NCBI GenBank assembly: GCA_050305935.1
Contig: JBNLGG010000013.1
Coordinates: 11,122 to 75,121, forward strand
Source: CAJXNP01 sp050305935
GTDB lineage: Bacteria > Bacteroidota > Bacteroidia > Cytophagales > Cyclobacteriaceae
Reading direction: 5' to 3'
Length of the DNA: 64,000 bases
Below the pieces are notes generated by a model. That model was not told the DNA's origin. It did not search any database and saw only the letters and a list, made by a program, of their open reading frames with translations. Of this stretch, positions 8,486 to 17,800 are shown in pieces. The position numbers and the translations under genes are program-made. The stretch's first letter is position 1; each line of letters opens with the position of its first letter.

Positions 8486-10460
8486 CAGTAAGCAAAAAAT
8501 CCTGGGGACGCTTCTTTTGTTTTTAATCGTCATGATCGTTATGGGCTTAAAGTGGTCCAGAAAGCACGTTGATTACATTACTTCTTCTACCAGTCATCCA
8601 TTAAAATGTACGTCGTGCCATTTATACATGCAGGAAAGTCCGCTGCTGGGAATGATCGAGAAAGATTACACTTCTCCATTTAACCTGTCAATCTCTCCAG
8701 ACGATAAGTTCCTTTACGTTGTGGGACAGAAAGATAATTCGCTTTCTACGATGGATCTGTCAAACCGGCAAGTTGTCGGTCGATTGCAATTTGGCAGTCA
8801 TTTGCACACCATTGCACTTGATTCGCATGGGAAATACGGCTACGTGTCAAGCCAGTGGACAAATCATGTATATAAAATAGATGTATCAAAAGGTCAGCTT
8901 GTCGATTCAATTAAAGTTGGGGCGGGTCCTTCAGGATTAATCATTGATAAGGAAAGTGCTTTTTTGTATGTGGTAAATACATTTTCTAATGACCTTTCTG
9001 TAGTCAATCTTTCTACCCTAACAGAGGAAAAACGGCTTTCTGTGGGCAATAGCCCAACCGGAATTAATATGTCTCCCGATGGAAACAAGGTATTGGTACT
9101 TAGCCGGAAAACATTATCCACGGCATTCAGAGAGCCACCAAAAGTTGAGCTTACCATTGTCAATACAGCCCTAAGAAGGGTCGAAGACCGAAAAGAGGTT
9201 ATCAATGCCCATATCATGGAAAACATCTCGGTTTCACCCGAAGGAGATATAGCCTTGTTTACCCTGGTTAGACCTAAAAACCTGGTCCCAGCCATGCAGA
9301 TCGAAAATGGGTGGATGATCAACTTCGGCATCGGAATATTGGATATGAATTCCGGGGAAATACATCAATTGTTATTGGATGAGCCAAATGCATTTTATGC
9401 GGATCCCTTTGATGTCGAGTTTTCTCCCGATGGCAAAATGGCCATCGTTTCACATTCCGGCGCAGATTACTTATCAGTATTGGATGTTGAAAAAATACGG
9501 ACGATAATTGATCGGATTAATAAAGGGGAAATTAACGATGCGGAAAATAATCTGCTCTTAAGTCATGAATTTGTTACCAAGAGAATTCAGACGGGATCGG
9601 CACCAAAAGGAATAGCCTTTACTTCAAATGGAAATGAATTATTTTACGCAGAGTATTTGACGGATAACATCGGCGTACTGAATCTGTCTTCCGGTAAAAT
9701 AGGTGAGAAGATCCCGCTGAATGACATCGATCAAACAGCCTTTTTGCGTCGGGGACAGCAACTATTTTACAGTGCAGATCATACCTTCCAGCGCCAATAT
9801 AGCTGCTACACCTGCCACCCCGATGGCCACGAAGATGGCTTAACCTATGACATGGCGCTAATTCCCGGCAAGGACATTACCAACGTCCAGACCCTACGCG
9901 AACTTCCAAATACAGCGCCATTTAAATGGAATGGAAAAAACGTAAGTGTTTATATGCAGTGTGGCATGCGCTTTTCCAAATTCGTTACCCGCACGGAATC
10001 ATTCTCTCCTGACGATCTCGATGCGGTTGTCGGATATATTCTGACCCAGCTCAAGCATCCACCGAACATCTATTTAAACAAAGACGGTCAGCTTACCGAA
10101 GCACAAAAGAGGGGGAAGGTGATTTTTGAAAGGACAAAGACTAATGACGGCCGCATTATTCCTGTGGAAAACAGATGTACTACCTGCCATCCGGCCCCTA
10201 ACTATACCGATAGAAGAAATACAGACGTGGGAACATTAGCCAGCCATGACAGCCCGATCACATTTGATTCTCCCAACCTAAATAATGTGTATGAATCTGC
10301 CCCCTATCTCCATGATGGCAGGGCGATGACTCTGGAGGAAATCTGGACAAAAAATAATGACTACGATCAACATGGGGTCGCCAATGACCTGACCAAAAAC
10401 CAGTTGAATGACATGATTGAGTACCTAAAGTCTCTCGGATCAGCCCGACACTATAAATAG
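8475..10460 (+). CDS. YncE-like beta-propeller fused to a diheme cytochrome c peroxidase-like domain
   Basis: 661 residues. An N-terminal transmembrane segment (about 9-24) is followed by a CxxCH heme motif at C45-H49. A YVTN/YncE-type propeller then spans about residues 65-420 (NLSISPDDKFLYVVG, SGLIIDKESAFLYVVN). The C-terminal third carries two more heme motifs, C444-Y-T-C447-H and C568-T-T-C571-H, and ends in APYLHDGRAMTLEEIW, which is typical of MauG and cytochrome c peroxidase relatives. Diheme peroxidases reduce H2O2; MauG-type members oxidise a partner protein. The extra N-terminal heme could serve electron entry. The gene begins 11 bases inside the previous gene, and the next begins 5 bases after it. 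It is the clearest redox component of the 5.4-18.4 kb block. Confidence 0.85.
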   Translation: MKISSKQKILGTLLLFLIVMIVMGLKWSRKHVDYITSSTSHPLKCTSCHLYMQESPLLGMIEKDYTSPFNLSISPDDKFLYVVGQKDNSLSTMDLSNRQVVGRLQFGSHLHTIALDSHGKYGYVSSQWTNHVYKIDVSKGQLVDSIKVGAGPSGLIIDKESAFLYVVNTFSNDLSVVNLSTLTEEKRLSVGNSPTGINMSPDGNKVLVLSRKTLSTAFREPPKVELTIVNTALRRVEDRKEVINAHIMENISVSPEGDIALFTLVRPKNLVPAMQIENGWMINFGIGILDMNSGEIHQLLLDEPNAFYADPFDVEFSPDGKMAIVSHSGADYLSVLDVEKIRTIIDRINKGEINDAENNLLLSHEFVTKRIQTGSAPKGIAFTSNGNELFYAEYLTDNIGVLNLSSGKIGEKIPLNDIDQTAFLRRGQQLFYSADHTFQRQYSCYTCHPDGHEDGLTYDMALIPGKDITNVQTLRELPNTAPFKWNGKNVSVYMQCGMRFSKFVTRTESFSPDDLDAVVGYILTQLKHPPNIYLNKDGQLTEAQKRGKVIFERTKTNDGRIIPVENRCTTCHPAPNYTDRRNTDVGTLASHDSPITFDSPNLNNVYESAPYLHDGRAMTLEEIWTKNNDYDQHGVANDLTKNQLNDMIEYLKSLGSARHYK

Positions 10461-10465
10461 ATACT

Positions 10466-11680
10466 ATGAAAAAGATGACCGAAAAAAGCCTTCCCTATTT
10501 TTTGATGCTCACCCTCGCTGTCACTATTATCCTGTTTGTGGGCAGTAGAAACTCAATGGTTTCCACTGAGGTGACGTCTTCAGAAATTGACCAACCGATA
10601 CTTTCCTCTTCTGAAATATCAGATGCAGCTACCTTGGACAGTAAAGATGAACCGCAACCGGCGATGCCGGTTTTTTCTTCTTGGAAAACCTATACTGTAA
10701 ACGACGGGCTTCCGTCAGACAAAGCCAATTGTGTAAAGATCGATGGCAACAGGGTGTTAGTTGGCACCGACAAAGGATTGGCAATATTTGAGAACAATCA
10801 ATGGACCACTTATGATAAAGAAGACGGGCTAACGCATAATAATGTGCTTTTCATAGATGTGAATGACGCAACCGGCGACGTATGGCTCGCTACCATGGCA
10901 GGATTGACCCGGTGGTCATCCGGCAAATTTTCCAGGTACACGCAGTTTAATAGTGGCTTGGCCAATGATGTGGTCTACCAGGTGGATTGCAATGATCGAT
11001 ATGTCTGGGCCGCTACAGGTGCCGGGGCCTCCATGCTTGATACCTACACAAACCAATGGAAGATATTGAATGAACAAAATGCCCCCATGCATGAGCCGTG
11101 GACTTATGGAGTGAATATCGGGAAAGTAAATATTTATATCGCCGCCTGGGGTGGTGGTGTTATTGAATACAATAATGAGACGGGCAGGTTTAGGGATTAC
11201 CGTGACCCCGACCATGAAATGGAAATTGACCTGTTTCCGGATGATGGGATTGTCCATGATATTACCACCAGTGTTTGGGAGGACGAAGGGATTTTATGGG
11301 TAGGTACCTATTTCGGGCTAAGCCGTTATGACGGCATGAGATGGAATAGCTATTTTGATCACGACAGTGGCCTGGCCAGCAACTTCATCAATTTTCTGAA
11401 AGCTGACAATTCAATAGCCTACATCTGTACGGATAAAGGGCTGAGCACTTTTAATGGTACCGCTTGGGTGACTTACACCAATTCTGACAATTCTTCCAAG
11501 GGAATCATTACCATTAAAAACGGAAAAGATAGTGAGATACGATCTTCAGAAACGTCGATGGCGCACAATTATATATGGGGCGCCGATGTTAGGGGGGATG
11601 AAATCTGGGTGGCTACCGCTCAAGGGGTGAGCTATGCCAAAGCCTCTGGTAAAATAAAAACTGAAAAAGATAAAATGTAA
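10466..11680 (+). CDS. exported two-component-regulator-type propeller (Reg_prop) protein
   Basis: 404 residues with an N-terminal hydrophobic anchor (LPYFLMLTLAVTIILFVG). From about residue 70 to the end it is built of Reg_prop blades: TYTVNDGLPSDKANCV, VLVGTDKGLAIFENNQWTTY, DGLTHNNV, VWLATMAGLTRW, ILWVGTYFGLSRYDG, EIWVATAQGVSYA. In hybrid two-component systems such propellers are periplasmic ligand sensors. Here no histidine kinase or DNA-binding part follows, so it is a free-standing or membrane-tethered propeller. It lies in the same run as its neighbours, and a small hairpin follows its stop codon. Confidence 0.8.
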   Translation: MKKMTEKSLPYFLMLTLAVTIILFVGSRNSMVSTEVTSSEIDQPILSSSEISDAATLDSKDEPQPAMPVFSSWKTYTVNDGLPSDKANCVKIDGNRVLVGTDKGLAIFENNQWTTYDKEDGLTHNNVLFIDVNDATGDVWLATMAGLTRWSSGKFSRYTQFNSGLANDVVYQVDCNDRYVWAATGAGASMLDTYTNQWKILNEQNAPMHEPWTYGVNIGKVNIYIAAWGGGVIEYNNETGRFRDYRDPDHEMEIDLFPDDGIVHDITTSVWEDEGILWVGTYFGLSRYDGMRWNSYFDHDSGLASNFINFLKADNSIAYICTDKGLSTFNGTAWVTYTNSDNSSKGIITIKNGKDSEIRSSETSMAHNYIWGADVRGDEIWVATAQGVSYAKASGKIKTEKDKM

Positions 11681-11720
11681 ACTCCTGTCAGGCTCTGTAA
11701 ACATTGAGTCGATCAGGAGT
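11681..11720. repeat. hairpin after the Reg_prop gene, CCTGTCAGG family
   Basis: Arms ACTCCTG (11681-11687) and CAGGAGT (11714-11720). The left arm starts right after the stop codon and contains CCTGTCAGG, the core also seen near 4190, 18451 and 21564. It may attenuate transcription inside the block; there is no clear T-run. Confidence 0.45.
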
Positions 11721-11734
11721 AAAACTAAAAGCAT

Positions 11735-12319
11735 ATGGAGATGAAAGATGAATTACAATTAGTAGCTGAAGGACTGAAAATGACGAATGCGGAAAGAGAT
11801 GAAATGATGAAAATTGGTATCCTTTCTGAAAACGATGAATTCCTTAATTATAAGATGCCGGATTTTCATCAGGAAAGACCACCAATTTCCAAAACAGCAG
11901 TTCATGCACCAGGCGTCATCAATGAAGCATATAATTATTGCAGGCCCTCTTCATTTTCAAGAGCGATGCGTCTGGACTTGGGGGGATATACCGTTCTATT
12001 GATTTCCGGAACCGCCAGTGTCAATGAAAATGGAAAAGCAGAGCATATAGGTGATTTCAGGGCACAATGCTGGAGAACATTTCGCAACATTAGCGAACTC
12101 CTTCATTCCGAAAACATGTCCTGGCATGACATTGTTAGGACGAGTTGCTATCTGAGAGACATTGAGAGAGACTACAAAGATTTCAATGAAGTGAGAACCC
12201 AGTTTTATGGCTGGCTTGGATTGAACCCGCTTCCGGCAAGTACTGGTATTCAGGCGCGTTTATGCTGGGAAACATTGCTTGTTGAGATAGAAGCAATTGC
12301 GATTTGCAAAAACACGTAG
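11735..12319 (+). CDS. RidA (YjgF/UK114) family protein with N-terminal extension
   Basis: 194 residues, longer than the usual 125-135 of RidA because of about 55 extra N-terminal residues. The RidA core is clear: LLISGTASVNENG, HIGDFRAQCWRTFRNI, MSWHDIVRTSCYLRD, and the end ASTGIQARLCWETLLVEIEAIA. The catalytic arginine of RidA corresponds to R175 and the late acidic residue to E184 or E186. RidA enzymes hydrolyse reactive enamines and imines made by PLP enzymes or amine oxidation. No signal peptide is visible, so this one is cytoplasmic while its neighbours are exported. It lies between the propeller genes and two binding-protein genes, with only four bases to the next start. Confidence 0.85.
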   Translation: MEMKDELQLVAEGLKMTNAERDEMMKIGILSENDEFLNYKMPDFHQERPPISKTAVHAPGVINEAYNYCRPSSFSRAMRLDLGGYTVLLISGTASVNENGKAEHIGDFRAQCWRTFRNISELLHSENMSWHDIVRTSCYLRDIERDYKDFNEVRTQFYGWLGLNPLPASTGIQARLCWETLLVEIEAIAICKNT

Positions 12320-12323
12320 CCCC

Positions 12324-13583
12324 ATGAGATCCCTTCGATTCTTTCTAACCCTGTTTTTTGGAACTGTTTCATGCGTATTGTTTGCACAAGAGATTAAGAA
12401 CTATGCAAATACCCCGGATACCTTGCTTCCTTTTTACCAATTCCAAAAGCCCTACAAACAGTTTTTTGATGTCCCCCTGCAGTACAACGGTGCCGCGAGG
12501 GATAAGAAAATCCCGACTAATCTGAAGACAGTTAAGCTGGGGTTTTTAGGTCCGCTGGATGAATCTACGGAAGGATCCTATGGCAAGGAAATGCTGAAGG
12601 GAGCCCAATTGGCATTAGAGCTTAGAAATAAAAATGGCGGGTATCATGGTACTCCTTTTGAGTTGTTGGTGAATAATGACGTGGGCCTTTGGGGAGCTAG
12701 TGGGAATGAGCTGGTAAAAATGGACGATCAGGGAGTCTGGGCGGTATTGGGTTCTGTGGATGGAAATAATACACATGTGGCTATTCGTGTGGCCTTAAAG
12801 TTAGAGCTGCCAATAGTGAATTCCGGAACCACTGATCCCACTTTGACAGAGACAAATATTCCCTGGGTGATCCGTTGCGTGGCAGATGATCGCCAGCAAA
12901 ACTATGCGCTGGCATTGCACATGTTCCGTGAAAAGGGGTTCAAAAATGTAGCTGTATTCAGGGCAAACAATCGATATGGCAGGGTTGGATCAAAAGAATT
13001 TGTGGATGCCGCCAGGCGTTTAGGGCATCCCATTCAGTTGCATTTGAGGTATCAGCCGGGAGACACCGCAGTGACCGAACAATTGTTACGCATAAAAAAT
13101 TCATCCGCAGAAGCGGTATTGATTTGGGGAAATGACGACGAAGCAGCGTTGATTGTCAATAGAATGAAAGAATTGGGCATGAAACAACAGGTATTCGGCT
13201 GTGACCGGATTATATCTAAACGGTTTCTTGAAATGACTGGAAAAAATGCAGAGGGGATAGTGGCAACGAGCCTGAGCAATCCCGATAGCAAGGAACCCGA
13301 TTACCTGGCGTTTGTGAAGTTATATGAGCAAAAGTACGGTGAAAAGCCCGGAGTATTTGCTGCCCATGCGTGGGACGGAATGAATATTTTGTTCCAATCA
13401 ATTGATAAAGCTGGTTTAAATAAGGCATTGATCAGGGATGAATTAACCAGTATTGGTAAATATGAAGGCGTCACCGGAGAAATCATTTTTGATGCCACCT
13501 GGAACGACGTCGGTCAAATTTGGATGGCTGAAGTAAAGAACGGAAAGTATGTTTTTCGCCCGGTTATTCTTAAAGTGCAATAA
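12324..13583 (+). CDS. periplasmic binding protein, ABC type-1 (Peripla_BP_6, Leu/Ile/Val-type)
   Basis: 419 residues from the ATG at 12324, chosen because a signal peptide follows it (FFLTLFFGTVSCVLFAQ). After a linker of about 50 residues the type-1 binding fold begins: TVKLGFLGPLDESTEGSYG, MLKGAQLALELRNKNGG, then IPWVIRCVADD and FKNVAVFRANNRYG. Family members bind amino acids, amides or aromatic compounds for ABC transporters. No permease or ATPase gene is present nearby, so it may be a sensor or carrier, or may use a transporter elsewhere. The next gene, 8 bases away, encodes a shorter protein of the same family. Confidence 0.8.
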   Translation: MRSLRFFLTLFFGTVSCVLFAQEIKNYANTPDTLLPFYQFQKPYKQFFDVPLQYNGAARDKKIPTNLKTVKLGFLGPLDESTEGSYGKEMLKGAQLALELRNKNGGYHGTPFELLVNNDVGLWGASGNELVKMDDQGVWAVLGSVDGNNTHVAIRVALKLELPIVNSGTTDPTLTETNIPWVIRCVADDRQQNYALALHMFREKGFKNVAVFRANNRYGRVGSKEFVDAARRLGHPIQLHLRYQPGDTAVTEQLLRIKNSSAEAVLIWGNDDEAALIVNRMKELGMKQQVFGCDRIISKRFLEMTGKNAEGIVATSLSNPDSKEPDYLAFVKLYEQKYGEKPGVFAAHAWDGMNILFQSIDKAGLNKALIRDELTSIGKYEGVTGEIIFDATWNDVGQIWMAEVKNGKYVFRPVILKVQ

Positions 13584-13591
13584 ACGTTGTA

Positions 13592-14650
13592 ATGAATAAT
13601 TCAGAATGGAGATGCCAGTTTAAGTACATGGTCATCTCCTTTTTATTTACGATCCTCTTTTTTAACCAGGTAAACTCACAAAATTTACCTGTAAAAATCG
13701 GTTTGCTTGTCGAAAAGGATACCGCAAGTGATCCTTCATCCAGAGAATGGGTCCGGGTAGCTTCACTCGCTGTCAAGGACGTAAACCGAAAAGGAGGTAT
13801 CAATGGTCAACCCGTTTCCCTCGTTTTTCGATCCTGTGACGGTAGGTGGGGTGCCGGCTCTAAACAGGCCGTCGAGCTTATTTACGACGAAAATGTCTCT
13901 GCATTAATTGCAGCCGTCAATGGACAGAATGCCCACTTGGCAGAACAAGTGGCGACAAAAGCACAGGTCGTTCTCCTATCTACTCAGGCCCATGATCCTA
14001 CATTGTCACAGATCAATATTCCCTGGTTTTTTAGAGTGAACCCAACTGATATTCAGATTTCTGATGCTTTGTCGGAACAACAATTTGCGAAGGAAGGCAA
14101 AAGAGATATTGCTATAATAGCCGGTGAAAGTTATGATAACCGCTCCGGGAAAGACAACCTGGTTAAGGCCCTTTCGAAGATGAACGTGTCCTTGCCTGAA
14201 ATCTATTCGATGGATAGATATGTGCAGCTTAAACCACAGGCAAAGACAATTGTGTTTTTTGGAGATGGTAAAGACCTAAAAAGACTTGTGAAAAACACGC
14301 AGGGGAAAGTTATATTCTATTGCTCCAGTTCATTCACCGAATTACAAAACCATAACAGCAATCAGATTTTTATTCCGGTTTTCGAAGATTGGTATGATGA
14401 TAAAATTAACGGATTTAAAAAGCACTTTTTTCACGAGAATAATTATTATCCGCATTTTCAATCAGCCTATGTTTACGATGGTGTTCAATTAGTTTTGAGT
14501 TTGTTCGGCGTTGGCTCCCGGAATCACGAAGAGCTAAAAAACGACTTGAGGAAAGTGCGCTACAAAGGGATAACAGGTGAAATTACTTTTGATAACGCAG
14601 GAAACCGCCAGGGAAAAGTTAAGTTTATTAGCCATTCTCAATTCCACTGA
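13592..14650 (+). CDS. second ABC type-1 periplasmic binding protein
   Basis: 352 residues with a signal peptide (MVISFLFTILFFNQVNSQ). It shares the layout of its upstream neighbour: VKIGLLVEKD, LAVKDVNRKGGINGQPVSL, INIPWFFRVNPTD, then YKGITGEITFDNAGNRQGK at the end, where the neighbour reads YEGVTGEIIFDATWNDVGQ. The sequences are divergent, so this is an old paralogue or a different-ligand partner, not a recent duplication. It is shorter in the second lobe. No transporter genes follow; after a 244-base gap comes the TPR/FG-GAP lipoprotein. Confidence 0.75.
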   Translation: MNNSEWRCQFKYMVISFLFTILFFNQVNSQNLPVKIGLLVEKDTASDPSSREWVRVASLAVKDVNRKGGINGQPVSLVFRSCDGRWGAGSKQAVELIYDENVSALIAAVNGQNAHLAEQVATKAQVVLLSTQAHDPTLSQINIPWFFRVNPTDIQISDALSEQQFAKEGKRDIAIIAGESYDNRSGKDNLVKALSKMNVSLPEIYSMDRYVQLKPQAKTIVFFGDGKDLKRLVKNTQGKVIFYCSSSFTELQNHNSNQIFIPVFEDWYDDKINGFKKHFFHENNYYPHFQSAYVYDGVQLVLSLFGVGSRNHEELKNDLRKVRYKGITGEITFDNAGNRQGKVKFISHSQFH

Positions 14651-14753
14651 CTTCATCACGCTTTGTATTAGCAAATCATGCGGGGCGGACAGAATTGAGA
14701 GAGCCCTATCGGAGATTTTAAGAAAATTACCAGGAAACAAATTGGTCCTTTCA

Positions 14754-14786
14754 AACTTTCCGAAAGTTCGAAACTTTCGGAAAGTT
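14754..14786. repeat. inverted pair of 15-nt near-palindromes (AACTTTC-n-GAAAGTT)
   Basis: AACTTTCCGAAAGTT (14754-14768), a CGA spacer, then its exact reverse complement AACTTTCGGAAAGTT (14772-14786). A related element lies at 23587-23619. The rest of the 244-base intergenic region (14651-14894) shows nothing else I recognise. Confidence 0.85.
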
Positions 14787-14894
14787 GCGAAGCCAGGTAA
14801 ATTGCGTTTGCCCCGACAAATCACGCCGATTTTGGGGGAATTTATGGGAATATATTTAAGTTTATGATTCAAATTAATTAACCTGATTTCAAGG

Positions 14895-17800
14895 ATGATT
14901 ATCTCTACCAAGACTGCCTGTAAGACCATTATGATCTTCTCCCTTTCCATCTGGATTCTTTCCGGATGTGGTAAAAAAGAAGAAAAGACCGAAGAGCAAA
15001 TGCTCGACAAAATCACTGCGACGTCCATCGGTTTAGCCTATTTGGAAGAAAATCAGTTGGACGATGCGGAAGTCACTTTCAAGAAGTTAATAAATATTGA
15101 TCCCGACGATGCCATGGGTTATGCCAACCTCGGATTGACTTACCTACGGATGGGCAAATATGACGATGCATTTAAACAATTAAATAAGGCGCTGGAAATT
15201 GAACCAAACAATCCTGATATCCGGCTTATTTTGGCAAAAACCCACGAGCAAAACATGGAAGCAGAAAAGGCCGTAGCCGAATTGGAAAAAATCACGCAGG
15301 CTACCCCCGATTTTGCAAAAGCATACTATGGCCTTGCCGAATACTATTCAAAATCAAATGACGAATCTTCCATGAAGAAAAGGGAGGAGAATTTAAAAAA
15401 GGTCATTGAGATAAATCCATCCAATATCGTCCCGCGATTATACCTGATGGAGTTGCTGGTGCAAATGAAAAAGACAGATGAATGTCTTGCCCGGTTGGAG
15501 GAGCTGAGAGCGCTTGTTCCGGAATTTCCCGAAGAATCAATGGAATATTATGCGAAGGCAAAAGAATTACTTCAAAAAGGGGATGCCGAGGGAGCGCTTA
15601 CAAATATCAGGATACTACATAATTTTATGAAGCTCACCTCGCTCTACCAATCGGGGAACCTTGACATAAAAGGCCCGGGTGGTGAGTTAATCGGTTTCCC
15701 GGTGATAACTACCAGCCAGGGAAGCAGTTTTGTCTCCCTGGAAGGGAATTCGATCATGGACATCATGCGCCTGACTGACGTCACAGAAGCAGTAGGCCTT
15801 CATATTATAGAGCCTGGAATTGAAATTCAATACACCTCACTTGCCGTGACAGACTTCGATGGTGATGGAGATATCGATATTTACTATACCTATGCCCCGG
15901 TTGATGCGAATACATCCGTACGTTTTCTTCTCTCGAATGAATTGGGCTCGTTTACTAATGTCATTGAATCAACCGGCATTGATCATGATGCTGTCGAAAA
16001 GTCGGCCACTTTTGGTGATTTCAATAATGATGGGATGGAGGACCTGTTCATTACCACCACAAAAGGCGCTATTCTTTATCAAAATAAAGGGGAAGGAAAG
16101 TTTGTCAATATAAGTGAAGCCGCTGGGGTTGGGATCAATGTGAATGGCAATGACGCTTTGTTTGTGGATGTCGATCTGGAGGGTGACCTTGATCTGTATG
16201 TCATCAATGATGGCAAAAACCAGCTCTTCAGAAACAATGGGGATGGCACATTTACGGAACAGGCTGAAATGATGGGATTGTCCGGTAATGGAGAAAACTC
16301 CACCTTTACAGGGTTTGGGGATTTTGATGATGATGGTGATCTGGATTTATTAACAGCCAACAACGAAGGCGCTAATTCGCTTGTCTTAAATATGCGACAG
16401 GGCCGGTTTCAGGATGTATCAGAAAGTAGCAGGATCAATGATTCCGGTAAGTCGGGCGTGGCAGATGTTAGTGATTACAATAATGACGGACTTCCGGATG
16501 TGTTGGCAACCTCATCTACTTCCGGTAAGTTTCAATTGTATAAAAATGCGGGCAATGGAACCTTTGAGGTTGATGCAGCATCTTCCAAAGCGTTTAACGG
16601 GCTGAAGACCGGATCTTATTCAGGTGCCCATTTTTTTGATATCGATAATGACGGCCACATGGATATTTTCATTATGGATGAAAGTAATGGAGTTCATCTA
16701 TTCCATAATGACAGTGTTGGCAAATTCACAGATTATTCTCAATTGATCCCTGAAACAATAAAAGGCGTTCAAAAAGTCGAGATTGCTGATTTTAATGCTG
16801 ACGGTGACCAGGACCTGTTTATGGCTGGTAAAAATGGAATTAGTCTGGTAAGAAATGAGACAGGTAATATGAACCATTACATCAAGGTTCAATTGGTTGG
16901 TTTGACCAATGGAAATGGAAAAAACAATTATTTCGGAATTGGCGCCAAACTCGAATTGAAAGCGGGCAATTTGTACCAGATGCAGTATGTGACCAGCCCG
17001 TCCATGCATTTTGGCCTTGGAAGCCGTGAGGAGGCAGACATCCTTCGCATCGTTTGGTCCAATGGCGTACCGCAGAATATTATTTCTCCGAAGAGCGACC
17101 AGGACCTGATTGAAGAGCAAATGCTGAAAGGATCGTGCCCGTTCTTATATACCTGGAATGGGGAGAAATATGTGTTTGTGAAAGACATGATGTGGCGCAG
17201 TGCGCTGGGAATGCCACTCGGGATTATGGGCGGAAAAACAGCTTATGCATTTCCTGACATTTCTAAAGAGTATTTAAAGATTTCCGGGGAAATGTTAAAG
17301 CCAAAGGACGGGGTTTATTCACTGCGGATTACAGAAGAATTATGGGAAACCGTTTATTTTGATCATGCGTCATTAATTGCCGTGGATCATCCTGCTGATG
17401 TAGATTTCTTTGTGGACGAGCGATTCACATTGCCACCTTTTGCTGGTAAAACATTATATCATGTGCCCGAATCCAACCTTCCAGTTTCTGCCAAAGATGG
17501 AAAGGGAAATGATGTCATGGAACTGATCCGTGAAAAAGATGATCAATATGTCAGCTGTTTTGAATTGGACAAGTACCAGGGAATTACGGAAATGAAAGAC
17601 CTGATATTAGATCTTGGCGATAAGGCAAAATCAGACAATTTGTATTTGTTTTTGCAGGGATGGATCTTTCCGACAGACGCCAGTATCAATGTGGCAATTT
17701 CTCAGAACAATCAGTACATTCCAAAAGCCCCATCGCTTCAGGTGTTGAATAAAAAAGGGGAGTGGGAGACGGTCATAGAGAGCATGGGATTCCCGATGGG

